NCBI GenBank assembly: GCA_028456385.1
Contig: JALNQF010000004.1
Span: 124,001-188,000 of the forward strand
Source of the DNA: Ophiosphaerella korrae
Lineage: Eukaryota; Ascomycota; Dothideomycetes; Pleosporales; Phaeosphaeriaceae
Direction: 5' to 3'
Length of the DNA: 64,000 bases
The translations under genes and the position numbers were made by a program. This document shows positions 46,446-56,463 of this stretch, piece by piece (positions within the stretch are counted from its first letter, which is position 1; each line of letters opens with the position of its first letter). Below the pieces are notes generated by a model. The model was not told the origin of the DNA. It worked only from the letters and a program-made list of their open reading frames with translations, and did not search any database.

Positions 46446-48125
46446 ATGGAGTGCGACATCTGTGGCAAGGCAGGCACCGTAGATCATCCTCTGCACTGCA
46501 TGACCTGCGCCCGCAGCCACCTTGAACAGCCCCGCATCGACCTCGCGAAGATACTCATAGACAAAGATGGCGTCGAGAAGCACGTCAAGGCCGTCATCCA
46601 GGGCTCCGAAGACAAGCACAGCCAACATGTTTCCTTGACAGACTCGAAAGGGGGCCTGCTGGTCGACCGGCGAGAATGCACGCAGCATCTCAACTGGCAA
46701 CGGACCAAAGTAGAGACAGCTGAGATACAGCAGCGTATGCAGCTCATCTCGGAACAAGCAGCCCGTCTCCGGGGGCAGATGGAAGCTACGCGAAAACAAC
46801 TGGAAGCCCAACGAGCCGCAACGGCACAACGCAAGTCAGACCTTTCTTCTGCTACCTATGGCATCGAATCGCGTCGCGCCAACGAGCTCAACAAGGTCCA
46901 GCAGCATGTGAAGAGAATTGACTACAAGGCCGACAAGATGCACCACGACACCATGGAGCTCCGGATGCAGCTGTGCACTACTGCCGCGAAACTTGCGGGC
47001 CTCAAGACGACGAGACGGAGAAATAAGGACGGCAGCATCAAGGATGTCTTTAATATTGGACCAGGCTCGCGCCTACGGATATGGGATCTTAGAGATTTGA
47101 ATGGTAGGAATCTCTCAGAATCAACTCATCGTGTATCGTGTGCTGACCCGACCGTAGACGCTCCCCCTGACCAACTCTCAGCATCACTAGGTGCTATTGC
47201 CCAGCTACTCGTTCGAGTTGCTGCATACATGGGCATCCGCTTGCCTGCCGAGATTACACTCCCCCACAACGACTATCCACAACCGACCATTTTTAGACCT
47301 GCGTCTTCGTATCAGGGAAAGAAAGTCCCATTTCCAGGATCGACGCCGTCGCACTCGTCAAATGCAAGTCCAGAGGCCTCTCGCACCATTGAGCGCATGC
47401 ATCTGCCCAAGCCGCGCACCCTCTTTATCGATCGTCCTCTTAGTCATCTCTCTGCTGAAGACCCTCCAGCATACTCTTCTTTTATAGAAGGCGTTTCCCT
47501 ACTGGCTTATGATGTGGCTTGGCTGTGCCGGACACAAGGCATGAAGGATAGTTTTAAACAATGGGAAGACATTTGCCCCATGGGTCGCAGCTTGCATCGC
47601 CTTTTAATATTGCAAGAAACTTACTTTCATCAACGCCCTGAGAACCCTCTAGACAAAGACATAACCGCGAAATCTTCGCTGAAAGCTACCCTGCGAAAGG
47701 CGCCTGTTGGCTTTGGACAACTATCACATGCTACATCGCATTCCTACCTGAACATGGCCGAGAATGCGCAGTATCTTAGTGGCTGGAATATTTCGCCAAC
47801 CAAGGTTGTTGATGAGCTCAAGGCATACCTTCTGGCTGAACAGCAGGCGCAAGAATGGGACGTTCTTAATCAGAAAGAGTGGGAGGATATGGAGAAGCTT
47901 ATCGCTGAGGATCCGATCGTGATAGGCGAGAAGCGGGGCGAGAATGCAGGCGTGGGTGACGGGCGCGGCTATCTGACATCAATCACCATGAATGGTAGGA
48001 CCTCAGTGTCCCAGAAGGCCGACGCGTTAGAAGGAGAGCAGTCTGATCGGAGGAAGGGCACAAATGGTTGGACTAAGCTCAAGAGCCGGCCAGAGGATGG
48101 CGCGAAGAGCGTGATACCTGAGTAA
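46446..48125 (+). CDS. ATG14: Autophagy protein Atg14 (PI3-kinase complex I subunit)
   Basis: The frame is open from 46446 to the stop for 559 codons. A 54-nt stretch, 47104-47157, has a GTAGGA donor, a GTGCTGAC branch and a TAG acceptor; its length is a multiple of three, so splicing gives 541 residues. The protein opens with two CxxC pairs (CDIC at 3-6, CMTC at 18-21), typical of the Atg14 N-terminus. A coiled-coil region follows at about 85-185 ('EQAARLRGQMEATRKQLEAQ'). The second half, 'IAQLLVRVAAYMGIRLPAE', 'ASSYQGKKVPFPG' and 'LLAYDVAWLCRTQGM', fits the Atg14/UVRAG superfamily. Atg14 directs the Vps34-Vps15-Vps30 complex to autophagosome formation. Vps38 is the alternative, but the CxxC pairs favour Atg14. 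Confidence 0.8.
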   Translation: MECDICGKAGTVDHPLHCMTCARSHLEQPRIDLAKILIDKDGVEKHVKAVIQGSEDKHSQHVSLTDSKGGLLVDRRECTQHLNWQRTKVETAEIQQRMQLISEQAARLRGQMEATRKQLEAQRAATAQRKSDLSSATYGIESRRANELNKVQQHVKRIDYKADKMHHDTMELRMQLCTTAAKLAGLKTTRRRNKDGSIKDVFNIGPGSRLRIWDLRDLNGRNLSESTHRVSCADPTVDAPPDQLSASLGAIAQLLVRVAAYMGIRLPAEITLPHNDYPQPTIFRPASSYQGKKVPFPGSTPSHSSNASPEASRTIERMHLPKPRTLFIDRPLSHLSAEDPPAYSSFIEGVSLLAYDVAWLCRTQGMKDSFKQWEDICPMGRSLHRLLILQETYFHQRPENPLDKDITAKSSLKATLRKAPVGFGQLSHATSHSYLNMAENAQYLSGWNISPTKVVDELKAYLLAEQQAQEWDVLNQKEWEDMEKLIAEDPIVIGEKRGENAGVGDGRGYLTSITMNGRTSVSQKADALEGEQSDRRKGTNGWTKLKSRPEDGAKSVIPE

Positions 48126-48825
48126 GCTTCTGCTTGTCACAGTAGCAAGCAGCGTGTACACGTGGACGCATCCGAAGGGCGTAGGCTGTGCTCCTTCCTA
48201 ACGAGTTCCTCCCTGCTTTACCATGCTAGAAGTGTTCGTTCGATATCCGCTTTGCATAACAGATAGATGGCACTAGATTATGGCGTAATCCAGCATGTCC
48301 TTACGTACTTTCCAAGACGGATCTAGTCAATGACCTTCCTCACCAAGTCTTGCCTGCAGTTGATGTGTAATTCGCCGGTTAAGACCCGCGCAAGACATTC
48401 GGACAATAGAATGATGCCATCCGCGCTAACCCCGGATTCTCACCTAAACAGCTCGCCGCACGGCCTCCGAGGTAGCTTTTCTAACAATACTTTCGTAGCT
48501 TGCATAATCAATTGCTGAGAAATGCCAGAGCCATCGTACGGCGTACCGTGATATATATATATAACGCCCGCAGGAGTCATGATGACGTTCCGACGGCCCC
48601 AACAACCACATTGCTTCGCTATTCGCCATATCGCGCCATCGGCCAAAAAAAAGGTTCAGAAGTCCCGGAAAGCCCCGCTGCAAGCCGCGCTAGCATAATT
48701 CTTTGAAGGACATCAAAGCTTGTACCTTTGTCGTACAAGTAATTTGGGCATCTTCGCTATTCAGGATCTCGAATTTCTGCTCTTCACATTCGTATTTGCC
48801 CGGTCAAAGATCCAAAGTTCTCGCC
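48126..48825. other. Intergenic region
   Basis: About 700 nt, with a short TA repeat (ATATATATATATA) near 48551. It carries the leader and promoter of the cystathionine lyase gene. No further gene supported. Confidence 0.5.
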
Positions 48826-50166
48826 ATGACGCTCCCGGAACACCCCATTGACACGCCGCCACGCGCACCATCTCCAGTTCACAGGTTCGGAACTCTAGCT
48901 GTACATGCTGGAAGTCCTCACGATCCCGTCACTGGTGCTGTGATTGAATCTGTATGTTGCTCTAGATGTGCACTGAGAGATTGTTTGCTAACCAAAATAT
49001 CAAAAAAAAGATCTCCCTATCAACAACGTTTGCACAAACAAGCGTTGGAAAGCCCATTGGCGAGTACGAGTACTCCAGGTCCTCGAATCCCAACCGGTAT
49101 GTTCACACGCCAAATTAAGTACTTCAGGAAGCTAATTATCGTTAGTGACAACTTTGAACAGGCAGTGGCTGCTCTTGAGCATGCCCGCTATGCTCTTGCG
49201 TTCAGCTCTGGCTCTGCAACCACAGCCAACATACTGCAGTCGCTAGCAGCAGGATCCCATGTCGTCTCAGTTTCTGACGTCTATGGGGGAACGCATCGCT
49301 ACTTTACCAAGGTAGCACTAACACACGACGTCAAGGTCACATTCAGCCCCAGCATTGAAGTCGATATTGCGGAGCTCATTCGACCAAACACCAAGCTCAT
49401 TTGGATCGAGTCGCCATCCAACCCCACATTAACACTTGTTGATATTCGAAAAGTCGCATCCATCGCACATGATCATGGCATCCAGGTTGTGGTCGACAAT
49501 ACATTCATGTCACCCTACGTCCAGAATCCGCTTGATCACGGCGCGGACATTGTCGTGCACTCCGTTACGAAATATATCAATGGCCACTCCGACGTTGTAA
49601 TGGGTGCGGCCGCCTTTAATTCGCCCGAGCTCTTTGATCGCCTCTCCTTTTTGCAGAATGCCATTGGCGCAGTCCCTTCAGCGTTCGACTGCTGGCTCGC
49701 ACATCGAGGTCTTAAGACACTTCATCTTCGTGCTCGGGAAGCGACCAAGAACGCCACAGGTGTCGCGACTGCTCTTGAGGCCTCACCATATGTCGTATCA
49801 GTCAACTATCCCGGCCTTGAATCACACCCACAGCGCGCTATCGCAAAGAAGCAACATCGCGATGGCATGGGCGGCGGTATGCTTTCTTTCCGCATCCGAG
49901 GTGGCCACGAAGCTGCCGAACGCTTCTGTCAAGCAACCAAGATTTTCACGCTGGCTGAATCCCTAGGCGGAGTCGAATCTCTAGTGGAGGTTCCTAGCGC
50001 CATGACCCATGGTGGTATTCCGAAGGATCAGCGCGAGGCAGCTGGTGTCTTTGATGACCTTGTTCGTGTTAGCTGCGGTGTAGAAGATGAGGTCGATCTT
50101 GTCGCTGATGTACTGCAAGCACTGGAGAGAGCGGTCACGGGATCGAAAGTCAAGAACGGAAACTAG
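48826..50166 (+). CDS. CYS3: Cystathionine gamma-lyase (PLP-dependent)
   Basis: Three exons, 48826-48951, 49011-49096 and 49146-50166, encode 410 residues. The start at 48826 follows a TCGCC context. The Cys/Met-metabolism PLP fold is clear: 'FGTLAVHAGSPHDPVTGAV', 'YEYSRSSNPNR', 'ALAFSSGSATTANIL' and 'IWIESPSNPTLTLVDI'. The PLP lysine is K213 in 'VHSVTKYINGHSDVVMG', and 'LAESLGGVESLVEVPSAMTH' near the end is typical. The enzyme cleaves cystathionine to cysteine, 2-oxobutyrate and ammonia in reverse transsulfuration. Cystathionine beta-lyase and gamma-synthase share the fold; the length and the SVTKYINGHSDVVMGA motif favour the gamma-lyase. Introns are 59 and 49 nt. Confidence 0.9.
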   Translation: MTLPEHPIDTPPRAPSPVHRFGTLAVHAGSPHDPVTGAVIESVCCSRCALRDCLLTKISKKRSPYQQRLHKQALESPLASTSTPGPRIPTGMFTRQIKYFRKLIIVSDNFEQAVAALEHARYALAFSSGSATTANILQSLAAGSHVVSVSDVYGGTHRYFTKVALTHDVKVTFSPSIEVDIAELIRPNTKLIWIESPSNPTLTLVDIRKVASIAHDHGIQVVVDNTFMSPYVQNPLDHGADIVVHSVTKYINGHSDVVMGAAAFNSPELFDRLSFLQNAIGAVPSAFDCWLAHRGLKTLHLRAREATKNATGVATALEASPYVVSVNYPGLESHPQRAIAKKQHRDGMGGGMLSFRIRGGHEAAERFCQATKIFTLAESLGGVESLVEVPSAMTHGGIPKDQREAAGVFDDLVRVSCGVEDEVDLVADVLQALERAVTGSKVKNGN

Positions 50167-50350
50167 AGTTGTCGTGAATGTGTCTCTCTTGATAGAGGAA
50201 GACTGTTCTACGATATATGACTTTGGGTGGGATTAGACGTTAAAATAGGCTCAATTAGGTCTTGATAGACATGCTTGCACACTTCGATCTGCGTATTTAG
50301 CGCTCCTCGCGTTGCATAGCGAACAATGAGATATCAAATAACTTCTATTA

Positions 50351-51010
50351 CTATGTCGTACAATTTCGCATTTCCTCACTCTCGAAGTACTCATCAATCG
50401 TCTCAAGCAAATACCAACAGCTCTCATTCTCGTTTCTTTCCTCAATCTCCACCCATCCCGCTGCCCTCTTCCTCAACCCCCTCATACTCTCGTCAAAAAC
50501 CTCCTTCATCCACGCCTTGTCCTTAATCCCCCCAAGCAAACAATTAATAATATTTTCTAGCCACTCCCAATCATTACTCTCAGCAAACACATCCGTGATA
50601 CACCTCACCAACACCATACCATGCGTGTCCCTTACTGCGATTCGCGCCTCGCTCGACATGCCCTCCTCCCCATTAACCAACTCAAGCAAAAGCTCGAGAA
50701 CGACCCTACCAATTGGCCAATTGAGATCGCAGATCCATGGGAGAAGCGAATTTTGATACTCGGAAGGCACACCGGGTTTCTTGATGAGAATCAAGGGCGT
50801 CCATTCTTTGTGATCGAGGCGGCGGAGCCGATCAATTGCATCTTCGTCGAGTTTGCTCTTGGGGATGAGATGAATGTCTTGGGGGGGCGAGGTAGTGGCC
50901 ATTCTGAAGAGGCGGGGTGTGCGTGGTGTACTTCTTGGTAGTATATGGTATGGGGAAATGTTTGTAGGATGATGGAATCGTGTTATTTGCTTGAAGAGGG
51001 AGCGATACAT
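50351..51010 (-). CDS. DUF5071-like protein
   Basis: A single 219-codon frame; an internal Met at 50902 (MATTSPPQ) would give 183 residues and may be the true start. The core matches what I recall of DUF5071: 'IHLIPKSKLDEDAIDRLRRL', 'LLPWICDLNWPIGRVVLELL' and 'DWEWLENIINCLL', a small helical repeat-like fold found mostly in bacteria. The function is unknown. The first 36 residues (MYRSLFKQITRF, then Arg/Pro/His-rich, no acids) could be a mitochondrial presequence if the upstream start is used. There is no intron. Its 3' end is about 185 nt from the convergent cystathionine lyase stop. Lateral transfer from bacteria is possible but unproven. Confidence 0.7.
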   Translation of the reverse strand: MYRSLFKQITRFHHPTNISPYHILPRSTPRTPRLFRMATTSPPQDIHLIPKSKLDEDAIDRLRRLDHKEWTPLILIKKPGVPSEYQNSLLPWICDLNWPIGRVVLELLLELVNGEEGMSSEARIAVRDTHGMVLVRCITDVFAESNDWEWLENIINCLLGGIKDKAWMKEVFDESMRGLRKRAAGWVEIEERNENESCWYLLETIDEYFESEEMRNCTT

Positions 51011-51549
51011 TTGGTGGGTTTTGGTCTAGTTATTAGGACTTGATGGTAGTCCTGTACGTCCTTCAAAAAAGGGCGTTGAGGTTTGTGAAAACAAAGTTGG
51101 GAAATCCTTCGCTCAATGAGGTTGAGTTTGGGACGAGGCAGTGTTGCCCGTAAATTATGCTTGCTACTCAGCCCATTGTCTCAATTTGGTAAGGCGTCAC
51201 CCTTGACGCTTGTCGCAAGCCTGAGGCAATTTTGTCTGTTTTGAGAGATAGCAGAGCAATAAAAGGAATTATTAGAGGGAAAAAGAGTTCTTAAAACCGC
51301 TAGGTGCTCAGAAAGCTTGCTGTTACGACTCAAAAATGTGAAGCTAAGCACGCGTACTGAATAGACAAGAATGTCGTAAGGTATAGCATTTGATATATTT
51401 GATAAGCGCACTGTCCACATATGCCAATTCAATCCCAGTGCAAAAAGTATGTACAATAAAAACCCGGTGTATGTCTTCCACCTTCAAATTATGTTGGTCA
51501 TCCATATAGCACAAGGCAAGACCATCAAGGCCCACCGTAGCTACCAACC
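51011..51549. other. Intergenic region
   Basis: About 540 nt between two minus-strand genes: the promoter of the DUF5071-like gene and the tail of the GH16 gene. Short frames at 51181-51547 are not supported. Confidence 0.5.
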
Positions 51550-53389
51550 TTAAAGGCGAGCATTATGTTGCGTCCACTTCCTCCTATGCTCCTTGACCAT
51601 CCTAGCCATGCGAGCCTTTCTCGCATCAGGAGCTGGCGTCGCTTCTGGGTCGGCTGTAACAGTCTTGTAGACAGTTTCGTATACGGTGCGTACTGGGCCG
51701 ACATCTGAGACTGCAGGGACCATCGGAGCTGCTGGCGGTGCGATACTGGGCTGAGCTGGGGCAGCTGGAGAATTTGCAGGCTGATCTGGAAGCGTAGGGA
51801 CTGGGGAAGGCTGTGCCGGGGCTGCAGGGGCGTTGGAAGGTTGAGCAATATTTTGTGAGTTTGTGGGCGCAGCTACGGCGCCAGTTGTTTCCTGAACTGG
51901 CGCGCTGCTGACATTTGAAGCAGAAGTAGCAGGAGTGGTAGCGCTGGGCGCATTGCCAGGCTCCTTGTCGTCTACGGCTATGGGCCACTGCCAGCCTGGC
52001 ATTCCGAATTTACCAGTTGGGGCATTGACTTGAGATTGAATAGTCCTGCTTGGCCGAGCAGACCCGGAGCCGCCTTGCGTGCGGCTACTTTGAGGAGCCA
52101 GAGAGGGCAAACCGGGGGTTGCAACTACGCTAGATGGCGTCGGTGCAACAGGTGGCGTTGTAGGCTTAGGGGTTGTGCTAGGTGCAGGCTTCGAACTTGG
52201 AATTGGTAGAATGGGTTTTGAAGAAACGGGAGGTACAGGGAGGCTGCTGTTGGTCGTAGGAATAGGAGCAGGAATTGAAATAGGAATACTCTGAGATGGC
52301 TTTCCTGGAGCAGATGGGATGGGAGCGGAGGGGGCTGGAGCAGTCGACCCATCGTTCTTGTAGACCTTCAAAGCATTGATCTCCCAGTAGGCTTCAGCAA
52401 AGGCCTGTGGATTGTTTCGCACATACTCTTCACATGTCTTTGCCTTCGATGCGCAGGAGCCTTCACCCCAAATCTTACCAGCCCATTGCCCACAAAAAGT
52501 CGTGTCAATGATGATTTGCTGCTCTGCAAACATCTTATCAATGTCGCAGCCACCCTGGAACTTGGCGGCTGGCTTTCCCCATGCTTGTGGGTTGGGGTTG
52601 TCACCAAGTACGTCTGTTGGAACCGAGCCACGGGGGAAGAAGTAAATGCTGATTCCATCTGTGTCCCACGCCGTTGCGTATACGCCGCCACCGTTCTGAT
52701 TCAAGCCTGCTCCGTAGCTTTGTTTTGAGGGGTGTTCGATCGAGCATCCCACATTCTTCGACTGTCCTTCAGCATTCACATCACAGTCTGGTGTGGTAAC
52801 TGAACCAGAGAACAGGGTGGTGTCGGGTCCAATTGTGCATCCTGGCGAAGTATGCAATGTCATTCCATTGTTTGTGAACTCGTTGACACCTTCGACGATA
52901 TCGATCTCGCCACCTTTTGGCCAGTTGGGGCCGAGTGTCCAGAATCTGCACGCACGTCAGCTTTTGGGTTTGCATAATTTAAAACGTCAGACGTACGCAG
53001 GCCAAGTACCACACCCAAATGGCATATGTTCAAGATCAAGGACAATAAGCCCATTATCGTACTTCTTCTTGCTTTCTATGCGGATACTAGGTCTTCCTTT
53101 CGGTGTCTTGTTTTGGATGTCGACACCGAACTGGACCACTGAGGTCGAGGACCCATTGATGAGTTTGGACTTCCTCGCTGTAGCTTCATCTACATACTTT
53201 ACGAAGCCTAACTAGCATTAGTATTTACTGGGCTTCAACAGAGACCATGTACCAACCTTGCGTAGGGTCGGCTCCCGTAAAGAAGTTGAACTTGCTATAA
53301 AAGTCGGTCATGTAATCATCTTCTAGGACATAGCCAGCTATGCTCAAATCAAAAAAGGCCGCGGCCGAAATGAGGGTGGAGAAATGCAT
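51550..53389 (-). CDS. Secreted GH16 family glucanase with long Pro/Ser/Ala tail
   Basis: Three exons in gene order, 53257-53389, 52997-53207 and 51550-52945, encode 579 residues. A signal peptide (MHFSTLISAAAFFDLSIAG) precedes the GH16 jelly-roll: 'DFYSKFNFFTGADPTQGF', 'LIVLDLEHMPFGCGTWPAFW' and the catalytic 'KGGEIDIVEGVNEF', with the ExDxxE nucleophile and acid/base pair. 'TAWDTDGISIYFFPRGS' and 'GTFCGQWAG'-like sequence (DTTFCGQWAG) continue the domain to about residue 320. The family hydrolyses 1,3- or 1,3/1,4-beta-glucans of fungal or plant walls. The last ~250 residues are Pro/Ser/Ala/Thr-rich, probably O-glycosylated, and end in a basic segment (KEHRRKWTQHNARL) rather than a GPI-anchor tail. 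Introns are 49 and 51 nt. Confidence 0.92.
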
Positions 53390-54455
53390 CGTCAAGATAC
53401 AATGATAAAGAAGCCGGAAAGACTGACTGCGTACTAGACGCGTGAAAGGAACAAGAAACAGGAACTGAAGAAATGGAAGACGATGACTACCAGGCCGACC
53501 AGAGGATTGGGGTATCACAGCAGGCCGAACGGTAACGGCCCGCATATATACATACTGCACAATCGCCTACCATAGTACGCGTCACAAGACCCTGCACATG
53601 CTCCTGTCCAGGTTTGCCATCACATCAAATAAATCGCTTTGCACAAGGCGGGTGATTGATAGCCATCCCGCAGCGCTTCGTTTCAACAAACATAGGTGGC
53701 TAGGAGCGACGATTCATGGTGATCTTCGGCCTAAATCGAGACATCATGCAGCAGCCATACATGTTGCCGAATGTGGGCCTAAGAGCCGCTGGACAGGGCT
53801 GGTCCTACAGTACACGATGTTTGACTAGGTGGGCAATGTTTCAAGGACATTGGAACGGATGGCTGGCATGGGTGGTGCCGGTGGCGCGTGAAACGAAAAT
53901 CAGTGCGAATACAAAACGCCCTGAGGGTAAGTGGCCGAGGCTTCTAGGGACCGTGGTCTAGCTTTCAGGCCTGGTAGGACTGGGGTGTTGCGTGGGGAGT
54001 GAGTAGCCGCGGTGTTGAAACGCCGCGTGGTTGACGGCACGGATGGCAGGCCAGACGATTCGACGAGGCTGATTGAGAGAAGCTAGCGCAAATACAGAGT
54101 GTTAGGTCTTCGATTACATGCAATGGATATTTTGAGAGAGGCTTTTCTAGATCGGGACAATATTCTCCAATGACACGGTGGCGTTTGCTAGCGGTCGATC
54201 AAAACGGACTAATGGCCCCATCGATGTGAAACCACCTCCGAACCAACCACAGCTTCGCATACCGATATTATTATGTTGATATAAATCTTTCTCAGACTGC
54301 GAAGAAATTACATAGGTAGATAGCCGTCGTTGCACGTGTCTCAGGTTCATCTTTTTCAAAGCATAGTTGGGCAATGAGAGAGACGACTTGGCAAGCTGGG
54401 GAGTATTATTTGCAAAACAAGCTTCATTCCTTCTACATATCTCGATGCAGAACAT
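53390..54455. other. Intergenic region
   Basis: About 1.07 kb between two minus-strand genes. Frames at 53598-53961 and 54147-54455 show no family features or splice pattern. It holds the GH16 promoter and the ALG12 3' tail. Confidence 0.5.
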
Positions 54456-56261
54456 CTAGACATTGTGTTGGTTTACTAGAATGTAAATCTTGGGCACCAT
54501 CTTTACTTCTACCCAATACCCCATCAAGACCCTAGCCCTCAACAACGCCTCTAATCTCTTCCAACCCTCCGCGCCAATATTAGACCAACCCTGTGATACT
54601 GGCACTGAAGTTTCGTTATGCACGGGCTCAATCGCAGAGCTGCTCTTCATTCCAGGTCGTAGAATGTGTACACCACTATACCCATACACAATGTGGGCGA
54701 CAGCCCAGCTTCCAATGACCTTCTCTGGTCTCTCAGCTAGTACAAAGTCAAACTTAGCCCAAAACATCGGCTCCAAAAGTGCAGATGGATCTTCGGTTTT
54801 GTCGTACGCCCATGCCCGTTTGGCAAGAATGTCTTGGATCTCCAGCACATCTACAATGGTTTGTGCGCCATGGTGACTTTCTAAAAAGCGAGTCACGCCA
54901 GTTTGACACGCGAGATTGTCAAAGTATACGTTGATATGTGATTTTTTAGGATGTTTCATACCATGATGCAGCACGTTGAGGGCAGCTCCGCCAGGATAAT
55001 TGAGGCTTGAAAGGGCAAGAATCGATGTCGATACCGCAAACGAGAATATGACCGAGCCCACTAGGACCAGGCTTAGAGTAGCATATACAATTGACTTTGC
55101 TCTTCGCGTCCAGACCCACGAGGCCCCCGCAGCAGCAACGCCAGTCAATCCTGGAATAACGTAGATAATAAAACGCCACTCTTTGTGGGGAAGGAAGCTA
55201 TACAGCCCTACAAAGGCCAGTGAGGGGACAAGCAGATCAAGGCTTGGCCCTCGGGTTGCTGCATTAATGACTGCAATTGGAATGCACAATGTATATAGCG
55301 CAGGGTTAAGCAATAGTCGAGGCAGTGCGTTGGCAAAGTAAAAATGCCATGGTGATACACCCCAATCAGCCGAATGTCCCATGATAGTGTTGTAGTAGAA
55401 TCCAGTCCACTCAGGCCACAGTGGGAATGATTGCCAAAAGAAGGAGTCCAAAGGAATGGTGCAAAGCAAGCCAATGGTCAGTCCTCCAAGTCCAGCTGGA
55501 ATGATAACCTTAGTAATAGAAATCCTTCGTGTGATAAATAGGTAGATTGTGGTAGTGCTGAGCAAAATAGCCAGCTCGGATCGAAATACGATTCCCGCTA
55601 CTGTAAGTAGATAGAGACTCAGACGATAGCCTCGAGATCCTGCCCATGGTAGAGATGATGCATTCAGCAGGCTACGCAGAGCAAGATTACCTCCAGTAAG
55701 GTTAGCACTTATCATCAGCGATGTCGACTTTTATACATACTAAAAATAAGTGCGAACATATTTGGTAGGGTCCGTGATGCATAATATATGACATGGAACT
55801 GGCTTGCTTGAAACAAAGCATACCAGACACCAGCACTCGTTCCAAAAGCACGCTGCACGCTTCGCCCAAACGCAATTAGCGCAGCCGCATTCAAGAGTCC
55901 AAGAACGCCTCTGACTATGCATATGGCATCAGTCCCTATTCACTCGAGTCTGAATTTGAAAACACTCACCAATCAATTGCACTTGCTCCCCTTCCCTTAC
56001 CAATGCTACAAATGGTCTACTCAAACCACTCAACAACAGCGCGCCAGCAAATGTCCTCGGTACGCTCCCTGGGAAAGAAACATGATCATAATTTGCCGTG
56101 AGAAACTGGTCCGCATTCTCAGTCGGGATACCATGGACCAAAATGTCGTGTATGGCTTGGATGTTGAACGACTCTTCGACTTTTGTGTAGGGCGAGATGA
56201 ACAAATGAAGCAGGATGAACAACGGTATGAGAGCGTAAAAAGGCCACACGGGGAAAGACAT
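54456..56261 (-). CDS. ALG12: Dolichyl-P-mannose alpha-1,6-mannosyltransferase Alg12
   Basis: Three exons in gene order, 55970-56261, 55741-55914 and 54456-55690, give 566 residues. The protein starts [20 protein letters not shown], with the GT22 signature '[19 protein letters not shown]' and '[14 protein letters not shown]'. Later '[13 protein letters not shown]', '[10 protein letters not shown]', '[12 protein letters not shown]' and '[17 protein letters not shown]' match Alg12. About ten membrane segments are visible. The enzyme adds the eighth mannose to the lipid-linked N-glycan precursor in the ER lumen. Intron 2 (50 nt) ends at CTGGAG, an uncommon but needed acceptor preceded by a TGCTAAC branch. 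Its start is 202 nt from PFA4 on the opposite strand. Confidence 0.93.
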
Positions 56262-56463
56262 AGCTGCGAACCGTGTTTGCCCAGCTTTGCGAAGCTGAGA
56301 TGGAAAGAGGATGAAAGGAAGACTGGACCCGAGACATGTTCGACGATGAGGTCTGCAAGGGTATAGCTAATCACGTGTGCTCGCGCACCCAGACCCACTT
56401 TGACGCGACGCAACTTTCCCATCATCATCCATCCCGCTTGCTTCGTCCCAAAGTCCTCCAGAT
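56262..56463. promoter_or_regulatory. Bidirectional promoter, ALG12 / PFA4
   Basis: 202 nt separate two divergent start codons, so regulatory DNA is shared. No factor site called. Confidence 0.6.

Noticed and set aside
53598..53961. Trp-rich 76- and 81-codon plus-strand frames
   Set aside because: They overlap in different frames, lack promoter or splice support, and match nothing known to me.
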